Under the pieces are notes generated by a model. That model was not told where the DNA came from, did no database searches, and saw only the letters and a program-made list of their open reading frames with translations. This document shows positions 42,624 to 54,800 of a stretch of 64,000 nucleotides of DNA, piece after piece (the stretch's first letter is position 1; each line of letters opens with the position of its first letter). This DNA comes from Oreocharis arfaki. Taxonomy: Eukaryota; Chordata; Aves; Passeriformes; Paramythiidae. A program made the position numbers and the translations under genes. The DNA is taken from the NCBI GenBank assembly GCA_013398015.1, contig VZRR01012436.1, positions 744,001 through 808,000 on the forward strand, in the 5' to 3' direction.

Positions 42624-42734
42624 AGGCCAGGCTGGATGGAGCTTGGAGCAACCTGTTCTAGGGGAAAATGGGATTAGAACAAGATGCTGTTGAAGGTCCC
42701 TTCCAACCCCCACCATTCCATGGATTCTGTGATC
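42624..42734 (+). mobile_element. CR1 LINE 3' end
   Basis: 'gaggccaggctggatgga', 'gcttggagcaacctgttct', 'gaaggtcccttccaaccc' and a degenerate 'tggattctgtgatc' tail are the last about 110 bp of CR1 in sense orientation. Confidence 0.88.
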
Positions 42735-43195
42735 ATCAGAAGGTAAAAGAACACAAAAATAAAGCCCAGTTCCTGCTGCTCTTAGAGAAAGGCTCTGTTT
42801 CCTCAGCAGCAGAAAACAGCCAGTAAATTATATCCTCTCTGGAAGCGTGAGACAACCCACACACTGCTAAAAAGTTTTTATAAATTGTGATGGATAACTC
42901 TGGAGCTGCTTCCGCCTGCTCCTGCACACTAACACAAGGATCAGCTGAAGAAATTAAAACGGAACATAAAAGTTGCATTAACAAAAAATAGATGTTTGTA
43001 TACTACAAAATTAATATGTTGACATTGCAGATCTATATCCTCATTTAGCTGAGTTACCATCATTAAAATATACAAACAATATTATTAATGTCATTGTGGG
43101 ATATCAGTCAAAACCATTCCCACCACCTAGAGCATAATAAAAATCAACAAGTGGATTTTACACCAATAAATCTTCTGGAGTGTGGGTCAGAAATA

Positions 43196-43230
43196 ATTTA
43201 TATATATACATAATCAATATATAAATAATT
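43196..43230. repeat. AT-rich (TA)n-like tract
   Basis: A short run of TA dinucleotides interrupted by 'cataatca'. Confidence 0.7.
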
Positions 43231-43579
43231 AGGCTTATGGTTGAAGGAATTCACATCCTGATAGAGAAATGCAGGAGAATTGGAGCACTTCTTCAGCTGA
43301 TAAAATCACCATATTGTCACTAACACTGCTGGTTCAGAGCACTTGTAAAGTTGAAAATATTATAGAAATAAAAGGATATTTTAAAAATGCTACATTTAAT
43401 CAAAACAGCAGTCCAAGTAGTTCAGATTCCTTACTATTCACATGCTAGAGGCATGCAAGTCATCTTGGACTAGCAAACAGTGGATAATTTTTCTCATTTG
43501 TATGAATGCCTGATTTTTCATATGAATTATGCCAAATGAGGTAGTCACAGCATCCCACTGAATCTCCCTTCTTGAGATA

Positions 43580-43760
43580 TTCACAGAATCCCAGAATGGT
43601 CCGGGTCCTGGGAAGGGACCTTAAAGCCCATCCAGTCCCACCCCTGCCACGGGCAGGGCACCTTCCACTATGCCAAGGTGCTCCAAGCCCTGTCCAACCC
43701 GGCCTTGGAGGTTCCCATTCCCTGACCCAGGAGCAGGACCTTGCACCTTTGTCAAGTGCT
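43580..43760 (-). mobile_element. CR1 LINE 3' end with internal deletion, antisense
   Basis: Starts with 'tcacagaatcccagaatgg', then 'gggaagggaccttaaagccc', 'ccacccctgccacgggcag' and 'ggccttggag', the reverse complement of a CR1 3' end. At about 43715 it jumps to 'ctgacccaggagcaggacc', which resembles a CR1 segment further upstream in the element, implying a deletion or a second nested copy. Confidence 0.8.
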
Positions 43761-45269
43761 GCTTCACATCTTTCCTTTTCATCTTTGTGTAACTTGAATT
43801 TCATTGGAGTTACGAGACAAACTAATTTGAATGTCTGATCCACGCACTCCAGACTGCTCATCATTTATTATATAAATTTACTATCCATTTCTACTCTAAT
43901 GCGAGCAATTTCTAGCTCTTCTACAGGCTGAAAAGCATTTTGCTACATTTCAAAGCATTCTTGTCACATCTGTAAGACTCATTCAGCTGCCAGAGCAGCA
44001 ACATTTCAAACCTTTATTTGAAAAATAAATTTATTTCTTATATAAATTGTGTTGCTCAAAATTCATTCAAATGCAAAGAATTTTGTGATTCTAATTGGAC
44101 TTTTTAAAGTGTTAGATCTGCTCCTAAATCAGAGCATCATGTGGTATCCTTCTCATTTGCCTAGGGAAGTGAGCAGATTCCTTGGATTGTTTCAAAGCTT
44201 CAGTGGAATGACTGATTCGGTTAAGCTCAGGATCTGAATCCAAGTGATTTACATTGCAAGGAAAGCACTTGGAAAAGCTCCACTGCTGTAGTCACAGAAC
44301 AATCTCATGGTTTAATTCATTACTTTCACCAACTTCAGACTGGAATAACCTCCCTGACTGGAGGAGAGCTCCTTCCTGGTTAGTAAAATCAGAGCCAGCC
44401 TCCTGAATGTGAGTGGAGGATGGATAGGTCACCTCAGATTTTGCATGGAGAGCATATTAAATACATATACATATATCACTCTGGTGGCAGACTCAGGGAA
44501 CAAAAGCAGTAAAATATTTCCTCAGGGTAAAATACAGCTCCCAGGAGTGAGAAAGCCTGAAGCAAAAGGTTATTCCACCCAAGATGTGTGCTGGATGTTT
44601 TATTATTTTGAAGGAGATGCAGTGGTGTTGTTCTAATATGTTGTGGTCCAATTCCTGAGACTTCATCCTACCTGCCCTTTGAAGACCTTGGAAGCAAAAC
44701 TTCCTTAATGACACTGATGGGCAGAGAGGGAAATGGAACAGAGAAGTCAAGACAGCGGTGCAGAACCACTCCATGTTTAATGAAACACGGGGAAGGATGA
44801 TGGATGTAGATAATTACCTGCAATTTGTATCTGAGACAATCTTTGGGTAAAACCACCACATAAGGTTTTAAAAGTCCAAGGTGAGAGTGCAGGTGGTGTA
44901 ATTAATGGCAGGCAAAGCAGTCAGTACCTCTAGGGAGTGGAAGGGGCAAGTGCTGGTCAGTATTTCAGTATTACCTGTGTCGATGTAAATGGGGATGACT
45001 TTCAGCACAGGCTCCAGCCTTCCCCAGGACAGCTAACAAAAACCTTCTTCTGCTTGAAGGTTTCAAACAGCAAGGAAGGAAAAGGATCATACAGGGCTAA
45101 ATCAAGAAGAAATTTAAAAAAAAATCCAGTGGAAACTTTTCAACAAGAAAATCTACAAAATGTGTGGAAAGTTAATATAATATAAGCAGTACAGTCAAAA
45201 GACAGAACAGTAGAAAGCTCAGCAGAGGAGAGGCCCTCACTGAGTATAGAAAGTCCAGCTGGATAACCA

Positions 45270-45370
45270 CAGAGTCACAGAATGGTTTGAGTTGGGAGGG
45301 ACTCAGAAGGATCATGGAGTCCAGCTTTTAAGTGAATGGCCCACATGGAGATCAAACCCACAAACTTCTT
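45270..45370 (-). mobile_element. CR1-type 3' end, antisense
   Basis: 'cagagtcacagaatggttt', 'gttgggagggactcagaagg' and 'aagtgaatggcccacatgg' form an antisense CR1 terminus of a different subfamily from the others (the 'gaatggccca...gatc' continuation). Confidence 0.7.
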
Positions 45371-48281
45371 TCCCTCCTGTCTAAAGCTTGTGTTTGGAAG
45401 GACACTGAGGATCCCAGCTGAGCCAATTACCCACAGCACCAGAGAGGGCACAGGTGTGTGTTCCATTTCCTGTCAAACAATCCGCTGATCCATTGATGAT
45501 TCTCTTATTATGTCTAAACATCCTGAATTTGGACATTTGTATCTCTGTTCCCATGCCTTGCTGCAGACACTGCTCATGGGAAATATGCTGAACTCGTTGG
45601 ACATTTTGGCAGGAAGGGCTGAAGGGCAGAGCTGAGTGGCCAGGCCAGCCTGGATCACGACTGCTTGGTCACATAGCCCTGTGATTCCAAACTTTAGGGG
45701 GCTGAGATGGAAACATTCATTCAGTGCTCATATCCATGGACTCTCCATGTGCTACAGCTCTAACAGATCCCAAGGCATAGTGTGGGGCATTGACTCATCA
45801 AAGTGTGCAAGAATCCAAACACTATAATAGCATTTTTCTCTCTGGGGAACTTTACAAAGAAACATCAGTTAGGGCAGAGTAGAAAATAACAGCCCAAATA
45901 TTTCAACCTTGGAAGTGTCCTACTAATGTATTTCCAACTTCTCTTTGTATGGAATGACTTGCATACAAATCCAACAGGACTAGACACAGCAGCCTCTGAA
46001 CATGCATAGAGAGGTTCGGGGTTTTTTCCTTGTTTTTGAACTAATGAAAGGACTAAATATTGAAGGTTTTCTTTTTTCTTTTTTAAATTGAGAAGTACTC
46101 CCTGCTGTCTTGAGAGCTTCTGATAGTCACTGGGATCCTCAAATACAATTTAGGAAGCAAAGGGAAAACAAGGACTTGAATGCTGAGACAGGAATCAACC
46201 ATAGAAGGTGAAGGATGTAAGAATTTGATAAAACACTTCAAGAGGGATGGCTTGGGGTATAACCCAGGTGAGGAGGCTTATCCAGGGTGAACTGTGTTCA
46301 TATCTCCTCCTGTCCTACACACTGATATTCCTCATTCCTGGGCACGTGTATTCATGACAAATGATAGCCCTGTCTCAGGGAAAGTTGTGGAAGGCAGAGA
46401 AGATTCTGAATTGAGAGGCTCAGATCCTGTTCTCAGCCAGCTCACAATCAATTGACTTATTCCTGCTTCATTATTATTTATACGATGCAGTGAGGAAGGG
46501 ATGGAGAACTCGAGTGCTATTCTGTAGGCACAAGCACAGAAAATTCATCTTAGACCAATTTATATCAAGTTCCTTTACTTCAAATGACTCACTCTGTGTT
46601 TACACCTCTGCAACAGAGATAAAGGTCTGTCAGCATCAGGGAATTTAACAAGATCGTTCTGTTCTCCTTGATCCAGCCACAAGTTTTAGCCAGTGGGAAG
46701 GAAAATAATTTTAAAAAGCAGGACAAGGTTGCCCAGCTGAGATGATGCTTCAGCCTGTTCCATCCCCTGTCAATAGCCACGAGAAACTGAGGGCAGCTCC
46801 ATGAACCAAGAACCCTGGTGTCTTGCATGTTCTATTGTGACTGCGGAGCACAGAAAGCAAGGACATCTCCAGCTCTCAGTGAGAGCACTTTTTTTTGTTG
46901 AAAAATCATTCCTCACTGTTTGGAATGAAACCCATTATTACCAATTAACCTGCTGTGAACCCATATCACTGGCTGAATTGAGCATAATTATTCATCCATA
47001 GTAATAGCTAAAGTAAATTCTGGCAATCTCAGCTAACATTGACTTCTCCTTCGGGAAAATTTTCAATGATGCTGTGTCCTTGGTTATGTTTCTAAAACCT
47101 TTTTTGTGTTAAACTGCAACTGAAAGTGTATCATTATGACTCATTTCTTCTTGTTTTGTAATGTTGTTTTCTTTTTTCTCGCACAAACATCTATAACTAA
47201 CTCTATTATCAGCTGAAAAATTACCTCCACATGCTCAGAAACCTGATTTTACTTAAACAAAGTTTTAGCATCGGTAGCCTGTGTATGTTATCTAAAAATA
47301 AATTTTTAAATTAGTTGTTACTTTTCATAGCTTTTTAACCACACACTCTGATGAACCACAGCCCTGTGAGCAAATGCAGACATAAATTTTGGGTTGAATT
47401 TATTTCAGGTTGTCAAATGTAATTTACTAAGAGAACGTCTGCCAAAAAAGAATCCAGAGGCAAACCTAAGTTGTCATCTTAAATTAAGTGTGGTTCCTTT
47501 TTGTTAATCTTTCTACATAAAAGGTTGTAAAGTAGTGCATTAAAGATGCAGCAGTCCTCTTTCCTAATAAAAAGGCAGAGGTGGAAAAACAGAATAAAGA
47601 CAGAATGTTTCTCTAGCTGAGGAAACATGTGCTCAAAACGATTGAGGTAATGCTCCTTTGCTCTCTGAGAACTGCAGGCTGCTGTTTATTCATAGCCCAC
47701 GTGCAAGGTGGAGAATGAACAACCTGACCACTGAAGAGGAAGAACAGCAAAACATCTGCCTAAGCTCAGCATCTCCTTTTTGCACAGGAGAATTACTCAG
47801 AAGGGCAAGAAATCCTACTGTGATAGCCCTGGATATGCCGGAGAGATCGCGTCCCCTCCAGCCTGCACTGGAACTGTGGAACTCACTTCATTAAGGACAG
47901 GCTGGTTCTGGCTCTCACTGAAGAAATGTTTGATTTTCAGAGTCAAGAAACTCTGAATTATTAAACCATGTCCAAACCTTTGAGCCTTCGCACCCGTCCC
48001 CTCCTCTCAGCACAGGAAGGTTGTTCTTGCCTTCAGGGTCTGAATCAAGCAGTTACTGCTGGTTTTATCCCTGTGGGTTCCCATCTCCTCTGCATCATCC
48101 ATGTCCCAGCTGTTCACTGTAACCACGGGCACCTCTTTGTATTTCCTCCATACCCTTCCCCTGTGTAAAACTGTCACAGCTGATGCCCAAAGTCACTCCC
48201 TCCCAGATCCTGCAGGAAGTTTTCTACCACAGCTCCTTTAAAACATTAATCTGTAGTAGCAAAGAAAAGCTCCACGTTTAG

Positions 48282-48476
48282 GTTCCATATGGGGAAAAAT
48301 TTCTTTAACAAAAGGGTTGTCAAGCCCTGGCAGTGTTGGAGTCCCCATCCCTGGAGGGATTTAAAAGCCCTGTGGATGTGGCACTTGGGGACATGGTCAG
48401 CGTCCCCTGGCAACGTTGGGGGAATGGTTGGACTTGATGGTCTTAGAGGCCTTTTCCAACCTAAATGACTCTGCAA
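48282..48476 (+). mobile_element. CR1 LINE 3' end
   Basis: 'ggaaaaatttcttt', 'gtccccatccctggaggga', 'ttggggacatggtcagcg', 'ggttggacttgatggtctta' and 'ccttttccaacctaaatgac' are consecutive blocks of a sense-strand CR1 3' end, with the terminal repeats decayed. Confidence 0.88.
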
Positions 48477-51400
48477 ATATGAACTGAAAAAACTTAGATT
48501 TGACAGTCCTGCTGGCTAAGACATTCCCATGTCCCACTGCATTCAGATGATACAAACTTAAATGGAAATAATTCTAATCTAAACTATGCAACCAAATCTT
48601 ATTTGATGCCGTGTTCCTACAATAACACCACTTTGGTACAGATGAGGATTTGTGCCTTTTGTTAGCCCAAGTAAATTTGTGTACAGTAGGGCTAGGAGGA
48701 CCCCTTATCAGTTTCTATGACAGGACTCTCTCTGTGCCTGCTTCCCAGATTTGAAACCGCTCTGGGAATTCTCAGGGGCTGAAGACACTTCTAATGGGCC
48801 AGTGAAAGGTAAGTGAGAAAAACAAGCCTGCTGGCAATTGACTATATTTGCTATACAGAGAGCCATACCTGAATCTGAACATGTCCAGGAGCCACAAACT
48901 GAGCTCAATAATGCAGATTTGTTAAAGTTTCTATGTAAAAAGCCCAACTTTTTAGCTGAAACCCGTGAAATGTATTTCAGCCCACAGGTCACTCTTTTGG
49001 CCTTTGATATGCCTGTCAGACACTCCTTTGCTGATTAAGCATCTCCTTTCCCTGAGTAGGAGCTGAGGCCTCTATTTTTGGAGACAGGTCCTTTCTATAT
49101 CCCTTCTGTGGGCAGAATTTTCACCAACAATATTATCATCACTGGGAAAAATGAGTGTCCTGCACGACTCTTCTGCCTGCAGTGGTCTAAAAGCTGGGGT
49201 TAAGCAAGTGAGAGGCACGAGCACTCTGGCTTTAGTCAGATTTATATGCACCTCTGCTGTACCCTTGGCTCTTCGCATAGATTAAAAGACAATATTCTAC
49301 ACAACCAATTAAGATGTTATCATATTAATTGAACTGCCATTATAGCATTACCACAAGCCATCTAAGTAATCACTATATGATAACTCCTTATAAACCAGTT
49401 CCGTGACCTCCCAGCTGCCTGCAGAAACCGTGGGGTTGGCAGTTTGCCCTGAAAGCCCGGAATCTGGCAAATAACTCCTGAAACAAGGGACCTTTGTCAC
49501 CAAAATGAAGCCTCCTACTTCTCTGGGGTGGGGGGGGAGAATAGATGGAGGTTTTTTCTTTATGGAAACATTTTTGAAGGTTTAAATAATATCTAGACAC
49601 TATTGAGAGGGAAAAAGGAAAAGATGAAGCTGACACACTTTGAAGATACATCATTATCCATCATTTGAGATCAAGAGGAAGCCAACCTTTATAGGCCAAC
49701 GATCCAGGTTCTTATCTAGGGCGTGAAGAAAGAGTTTTCCTTTACCCAGTAGAAACATTAGGACAGCGGCATCAAGCAGACAAATCCACCCTCATTTTGA
49801 TAGAATGTGAATTTCTCTTGGAAGAAGAGACTTAGGAAAGAATATCCGGGTAGACAGAGCACTGGAGCTGTTCACCCTCTGCTTCTCACAGAGTTCTGCA
49901 GTTTAATCCCAGTGGTTTCAGGCATGGATTGGCAGGCACTGTGGAGAACTGTGCCATGCTCCAAGGTGGGATACAGGAGGAGCACAGGTTAGGAAGCTTT
50001 CTGCTGCTTCCAAAGGGTTATGCACATCTCCAGCATCCCGTGGTGATCACTCCTTGAGTTTAATGGATTTAAACCAAACTCTAAGGATAACTATGAAAAG
50101 CCCAGCATACAAAAGGGACATTCTTTAAGAGCTCATATAAGCAACCAATACCTTCATTCTGTGGGATATTCCCCAATGGGTCATAACAGAACTACATTAG
50201 GTGAAATATTACAGCTAAATTACTGATTAAAGCCTTTTAAATTTTGGCATCACTAAACAATATTTTAAAAAACACCGTGTGGGTTCAAACATGCCCCAGC
50301 TGATGGCTTGAAGGTTTCTTGAATCTGTTTACAGTTGTCTTGCAACACACTGAGTTCCTGGGAAGACTCATGGAGCTGAGACAATTCAAGTATTTAACAC
50401 TTTCCAAGACTGTGAACCTGCAAATTTTCTGTCAAAATGCATAGCAGCAAATATGTCAGCAGTTTCCTTTGGCTTCACCTCAACCACACAGACTAAAAAA
50501 ACAATCTTTTTTTTTTTTAGCATGCTGTACCACCCCTGTTGGCAGTTCTAATATTAATGAACTAAAGTTTTAATGTTAATGTCCAACTAAAAGTGTTTGG
50601 GGAATATCCCACCTGACAGGCACCACAACCAAGTACCTGTGAACATCATGGAGCGATAGCGAAATGATCACTGTGTTTCCTCCATCCCAGCTTGTCTGTT
50701 GACATCTGGCTTTTATATTATTCATATAATAGCCATTATCTGAATTTTCACTTGTGCAGTACAAAGTCTTCAGCTCTGGTCAAAAGCTGTTTAATTTACA
50801 ATCTCAAGTCTGAGCCATCGATTTTGGGTCAAGTGTTCCTGCTGAATAAGCCCCTCTGTTACCAAAGTGACACACAGGAGACTTCACAATAACAGATAGG
50901 GAACACCAGGATCTATTAGGTCACAGTAATAATGCTTTGCAGTGATGCAAATCTCAAGGTTCTCTGATATAACACAGATCAGGGGACTCAGAGAACCTGT
51001 TCCTTCTCACCGTCTCCTCAGAGCACAGCTTCTGCCTCCATCTCTCTTCTTGTTTCCCGTTATTTGCCATTTTCGGTTCCCCAGCCCTGGCTCAGTGTTC
51101 TGCTCCCTGCCTCGCAGCCTCTTTGACTCGTTAACCTCCCAGAAAACCAGACACATTTTTTGTTTCCTGGCACACAGTATTTTCTCAGTGCTCTGTCATG
51201 CAAAGGCTCCTGTACACCAGCCCTGCACTGCCCAAGGACTCCTCATTCCCTTCCCCAGGGAAGCAGTGGGAATCAGGCACTGAGGCAGGACTTGCACTTG
51301 TTCACTGCTGAGCACAGTGTGGGCACAGAAAGCATTAATAAACTCCATCAAACACAGTTCTCCAAGAGTGTATAAATTACAGAGACCTGAGCAGTCCAGC

Positions 51401-51596
51401 CTGTCACATGCTATGACAGAGCAGCTTAGGAGCTTTTCACAAGCAGTGAGAAGACCACGAGACTGAAAGAAAACCACAGAATTCACAAGGCTGATCATGT
51501 TTTTCTTGAAAAAAGGGTAAATATTTTTTCTGGAATAATTCTCTCTCAACCCATACCAGGGATAGGACGAGCCTGATATGACAAGAAAAATTTCAG

Positions 51597-51884
51597 CACA
51601 GAATCACAGAATCCCAAAATGGTTTGGGTTGGAAGAGACCTTAAAGCTCATCCAGTTCCACCCCCTGCCGTGGGCAGGGACTCCTCCCACTATCCCAGGG
51701 TGCTCCAAACCCCATCCAGCCTAGCCTTGGACACTTGCAGGGATGGAGCAGCCACAGCTGCTCTGGCACCCTGTGCCAGGGGCTCCCCACCCTCAAAGGG
51801 AAGAATTTCTTCCTAATATCTCATCTAAGCCTACTCTTATTGTGTTGGAAGTCATTCCTCCTTGTCCTGTCATTACATGCTCTT
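51597..51884 (-). mobile_element. CR1 LINE 3' end, antisense (longest copy here)
   Basis: About 290 bp. It begins with the tail 'cagaatcacagaatcccaaa', then 'ggtttgggttggaagagacc', 'ccatccagcctagccttgga', 'aatttcttcctaatatctc' and 'cattcctccttgtcctgtca'. It is nearly continuous with the avian CR1 consensus as I know it, and therefore fairly young. The open frame at 51619-51816 is part of it. Confidence 0.93.
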
Positions 51885-54800
51885 AAAAAGTCACTCTAAA
51901 ATGCAGCTGAAATAGAAAGACCACAAGAACATCATGAGAACTGTAAGAAAATTTAAGCTGGGTAGTCCCTAGACAATGTAATACCTGAAAATCCTGTAAT
52001 ATACATTAAATTAACAGCTAAATTGCAGGAAGGTTTGTATTTCATTTAGTGCAGGTTCCCCTTTTACATAATGCATGCTGTCAGCAATCACTCTCTGCTT
52101 AATATGCGTAGCAATTCCTCTTCTGTGTCACTTACTCAATTTCCCTTTCTACCAAAGAAAAGGCATGCAAAGCCCGAATCTTGCTCCGGGTCATGCAGGC
52201 AGAGAGGTGGGAAGCGAAGTAAATGTGTCCTCTCCTGAAGAAACCCAGGCAAGCAGAACACTCATGGAGAGAGGGACAGGGGAGATCATGATGGGCTGTG
52301 AGTGGGAGAGAATTTGCAGGGGAATGAGCCACAGCTAAAGCTGGCTGACACCATCATCAAAGTTATGATGCATTCACTGCGCTTCACTTGCCTAAAATTC
52401 TGCCTGATAGGTGACCACAATTCCCTTCAGCTCCTCAAGGTCTCGCTACAACCCCAACCTGTGGAGAGACAGGACCTGATGCAGGAAATTTTCATCATTA
52501 TTTGTAGCCCCAAAAAACATTGTGCATATTTCCTGACTGCCAAGATGAGCTGGGATTCAGTCAGATGCTTAAATACATGCCTAAGTACAAGCTCTTCAGC
52601 AGAACCAATGGACCTGTTTTAAGTCAGGAATGGAGCAGGGGATCTGTGCTGCGCCCAGCCCGAGAGCAGAAATTCTGTTTCAGCCCTGGAAATGGTTCAG
52701 CCCAGGTTGTGGCCATCCCAGGAACATGCTGCATTTCCTACTTTACTCTCACTGCTGATATTCTGGCTTATTGTTATAAAAGTAAAAGTTACGGCACCAG
52801 GGACTTCAGAAGATGTTTTGTTTCAAAAGCCAGGATGCCACCGAAAAGAACATGGGTATTTCAGCCTGACTAATTTTTTCTTAAGGAGGAAGAGATTTAA
52901 CATAAAAAATACCATCCAACTCTGTATCTGAACATAGCAGATATTAGTAAACATTATTGTGCCAGTGAGCTAATACTTGTGAAGATAATGCACTAAAAGT
53001 TTCAAACTCAGGACTGCAGGAAGTAAGAGATAGCTGCAGCTCAGAAAAAAACAGCTACAGAGCTCGATAGTTTTCTTGCTAAGAACAGCCACGATGGAAT
53101 TTTACCCTTCCCCTTCTCAATTTTTTTACTCTCATAAATCAAAAAAGTCTTGCATTACAAAAATTGGCCAGTAATCAGTCAGAGCAGACTAATTGCTTTT
53201 GCTATTTAAAAAGAACCTAATTTTAAATGGCTAAAGTGTTGTGGTGTAAAATAGCTATTGTACATGTGCATTAATTAATTTCCTAAGGATTTTTATTACA
53301 TCTTCATGACACAGTCTAATTATCTGATAATGCTTTTTTTCATGTATAGGAGAACGATGTTGCTCCAGCATGTACTTCAGTTGTACTCCAGGAGCCTGGG
53401 AAGTGGGAACCAAAGGACTCAAGGTCTGCCTGTTCTGCTAAATAACACATCAGGAAGCCCAACTGCAAAATCTCTTCATTCTCAAGGGATACAAGAGATA
53501 ATCTGTCAAACATCACTGTCCAACTTATGCATTTTTCATACTCTTTCAAAGACACAGAGAAAAAGTGAGGGAAAGCATGTGCACAGCACTTGATTAAACA
53601 CTTCCCTTCTTCCTGAATGAAAATGCAAACACTGGTCAGCATAAAGAATGAGGACAGTGCTGGCTCTGTGCCGGCAGCCTCTCCCCCTCTACTCCCACCT
53701 ATTCCTAACACTTAAAATGCTTTTTGATAAGTGTGACTCCCCATCACTGGAGGGATGTCCTGTCAGGTTCCCAGCTCAGGTCTGAGGGCTGGTGTGGAAC
53801 TCTTAGAGCCAGAACACCGAGCACACCAACTTCCCTTCCCAAAATCCTGAAGTCATGTTCAACAGCTGTGGAAGAAGCCTCACAACGAGCAGGAGAAATT
53901 CAGAACATAAAAACGTATCCTGGTCTCTGTAAAGTTCAAAATAGATTTGAGCCACAATATGCCACAGGAATTTGCAGTTTTCCTCTGTGCTGCTATTCCA
54001 CAATGAATCACAATAAGGGTTGGAAGATCCAAGCTAGGGAGAGTTTCCAGTGGGGCTCTCATTCCTTACAATGCAAGAGAAGGATTCTTTCCATTGGAGT
54101 ACAGGAGAGATGGCCCCAGTTTGGAACAAACAGAAGGGTGTATAAATATACACCACCCCCTACCAATACTCATTAGAAGGAGAAGCCAAAGTCTATCGAT
54201 ATCAAACAAGAAATAAATGAATGTCAGATTGAAAGGAAGGAGTAGATAAAGGCTCAGGAATCTGCTCTTCTGATAAGTCACTGCAGCTGGCAGGTGAAAG
54301 AACTTGGATTTCAACAACAGCAATGGGCAACCTGGAAAAATGCATGATAAATACAGGCCTTGGGAAAAAAGAATTTCTGTGTGTTTGTCTTAATTTTCAT
54401 TCTGTTTGGGAAAAACTCCAGTGAACTCATATCCTGGCAATAGCAATGACTTCAAATTAATTTAGACTAAATAGAGTAGATAACAGTAGTGGAAGGTTTC
54501 CCTGGGTTTGGTACAGTACTCAGTATGCGTCTGGGCAGGGATCGAATAATTAGAGCCCAGTCTCCCCTCAGACTTCATTGAACTTCATGTGAAATCATTA
54601 ACACCCTGTGAATACCCTGAGAGCCTCAGCACTGGAAATATGAGCAACTTGCTCTAGACCAGAAACCAAGCCTCAAATGAGCACAGGCCCGCTGGCCTCG
54701 GCCTTGCAGAGATTGCTCCACTCTGTTTGTGTGGGAACAAATCAAACAAAATACTCCCAGCATATGGAATATGACCTGGGGGAGGGAAAGCTGGAGAGAC

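Noticed and set aside
53724..54176. 150-codon plus-strand open frame
   Set aside because: No recognisable family, no coding-like flanks, and it overlaps other chance frames on the opposite strand.
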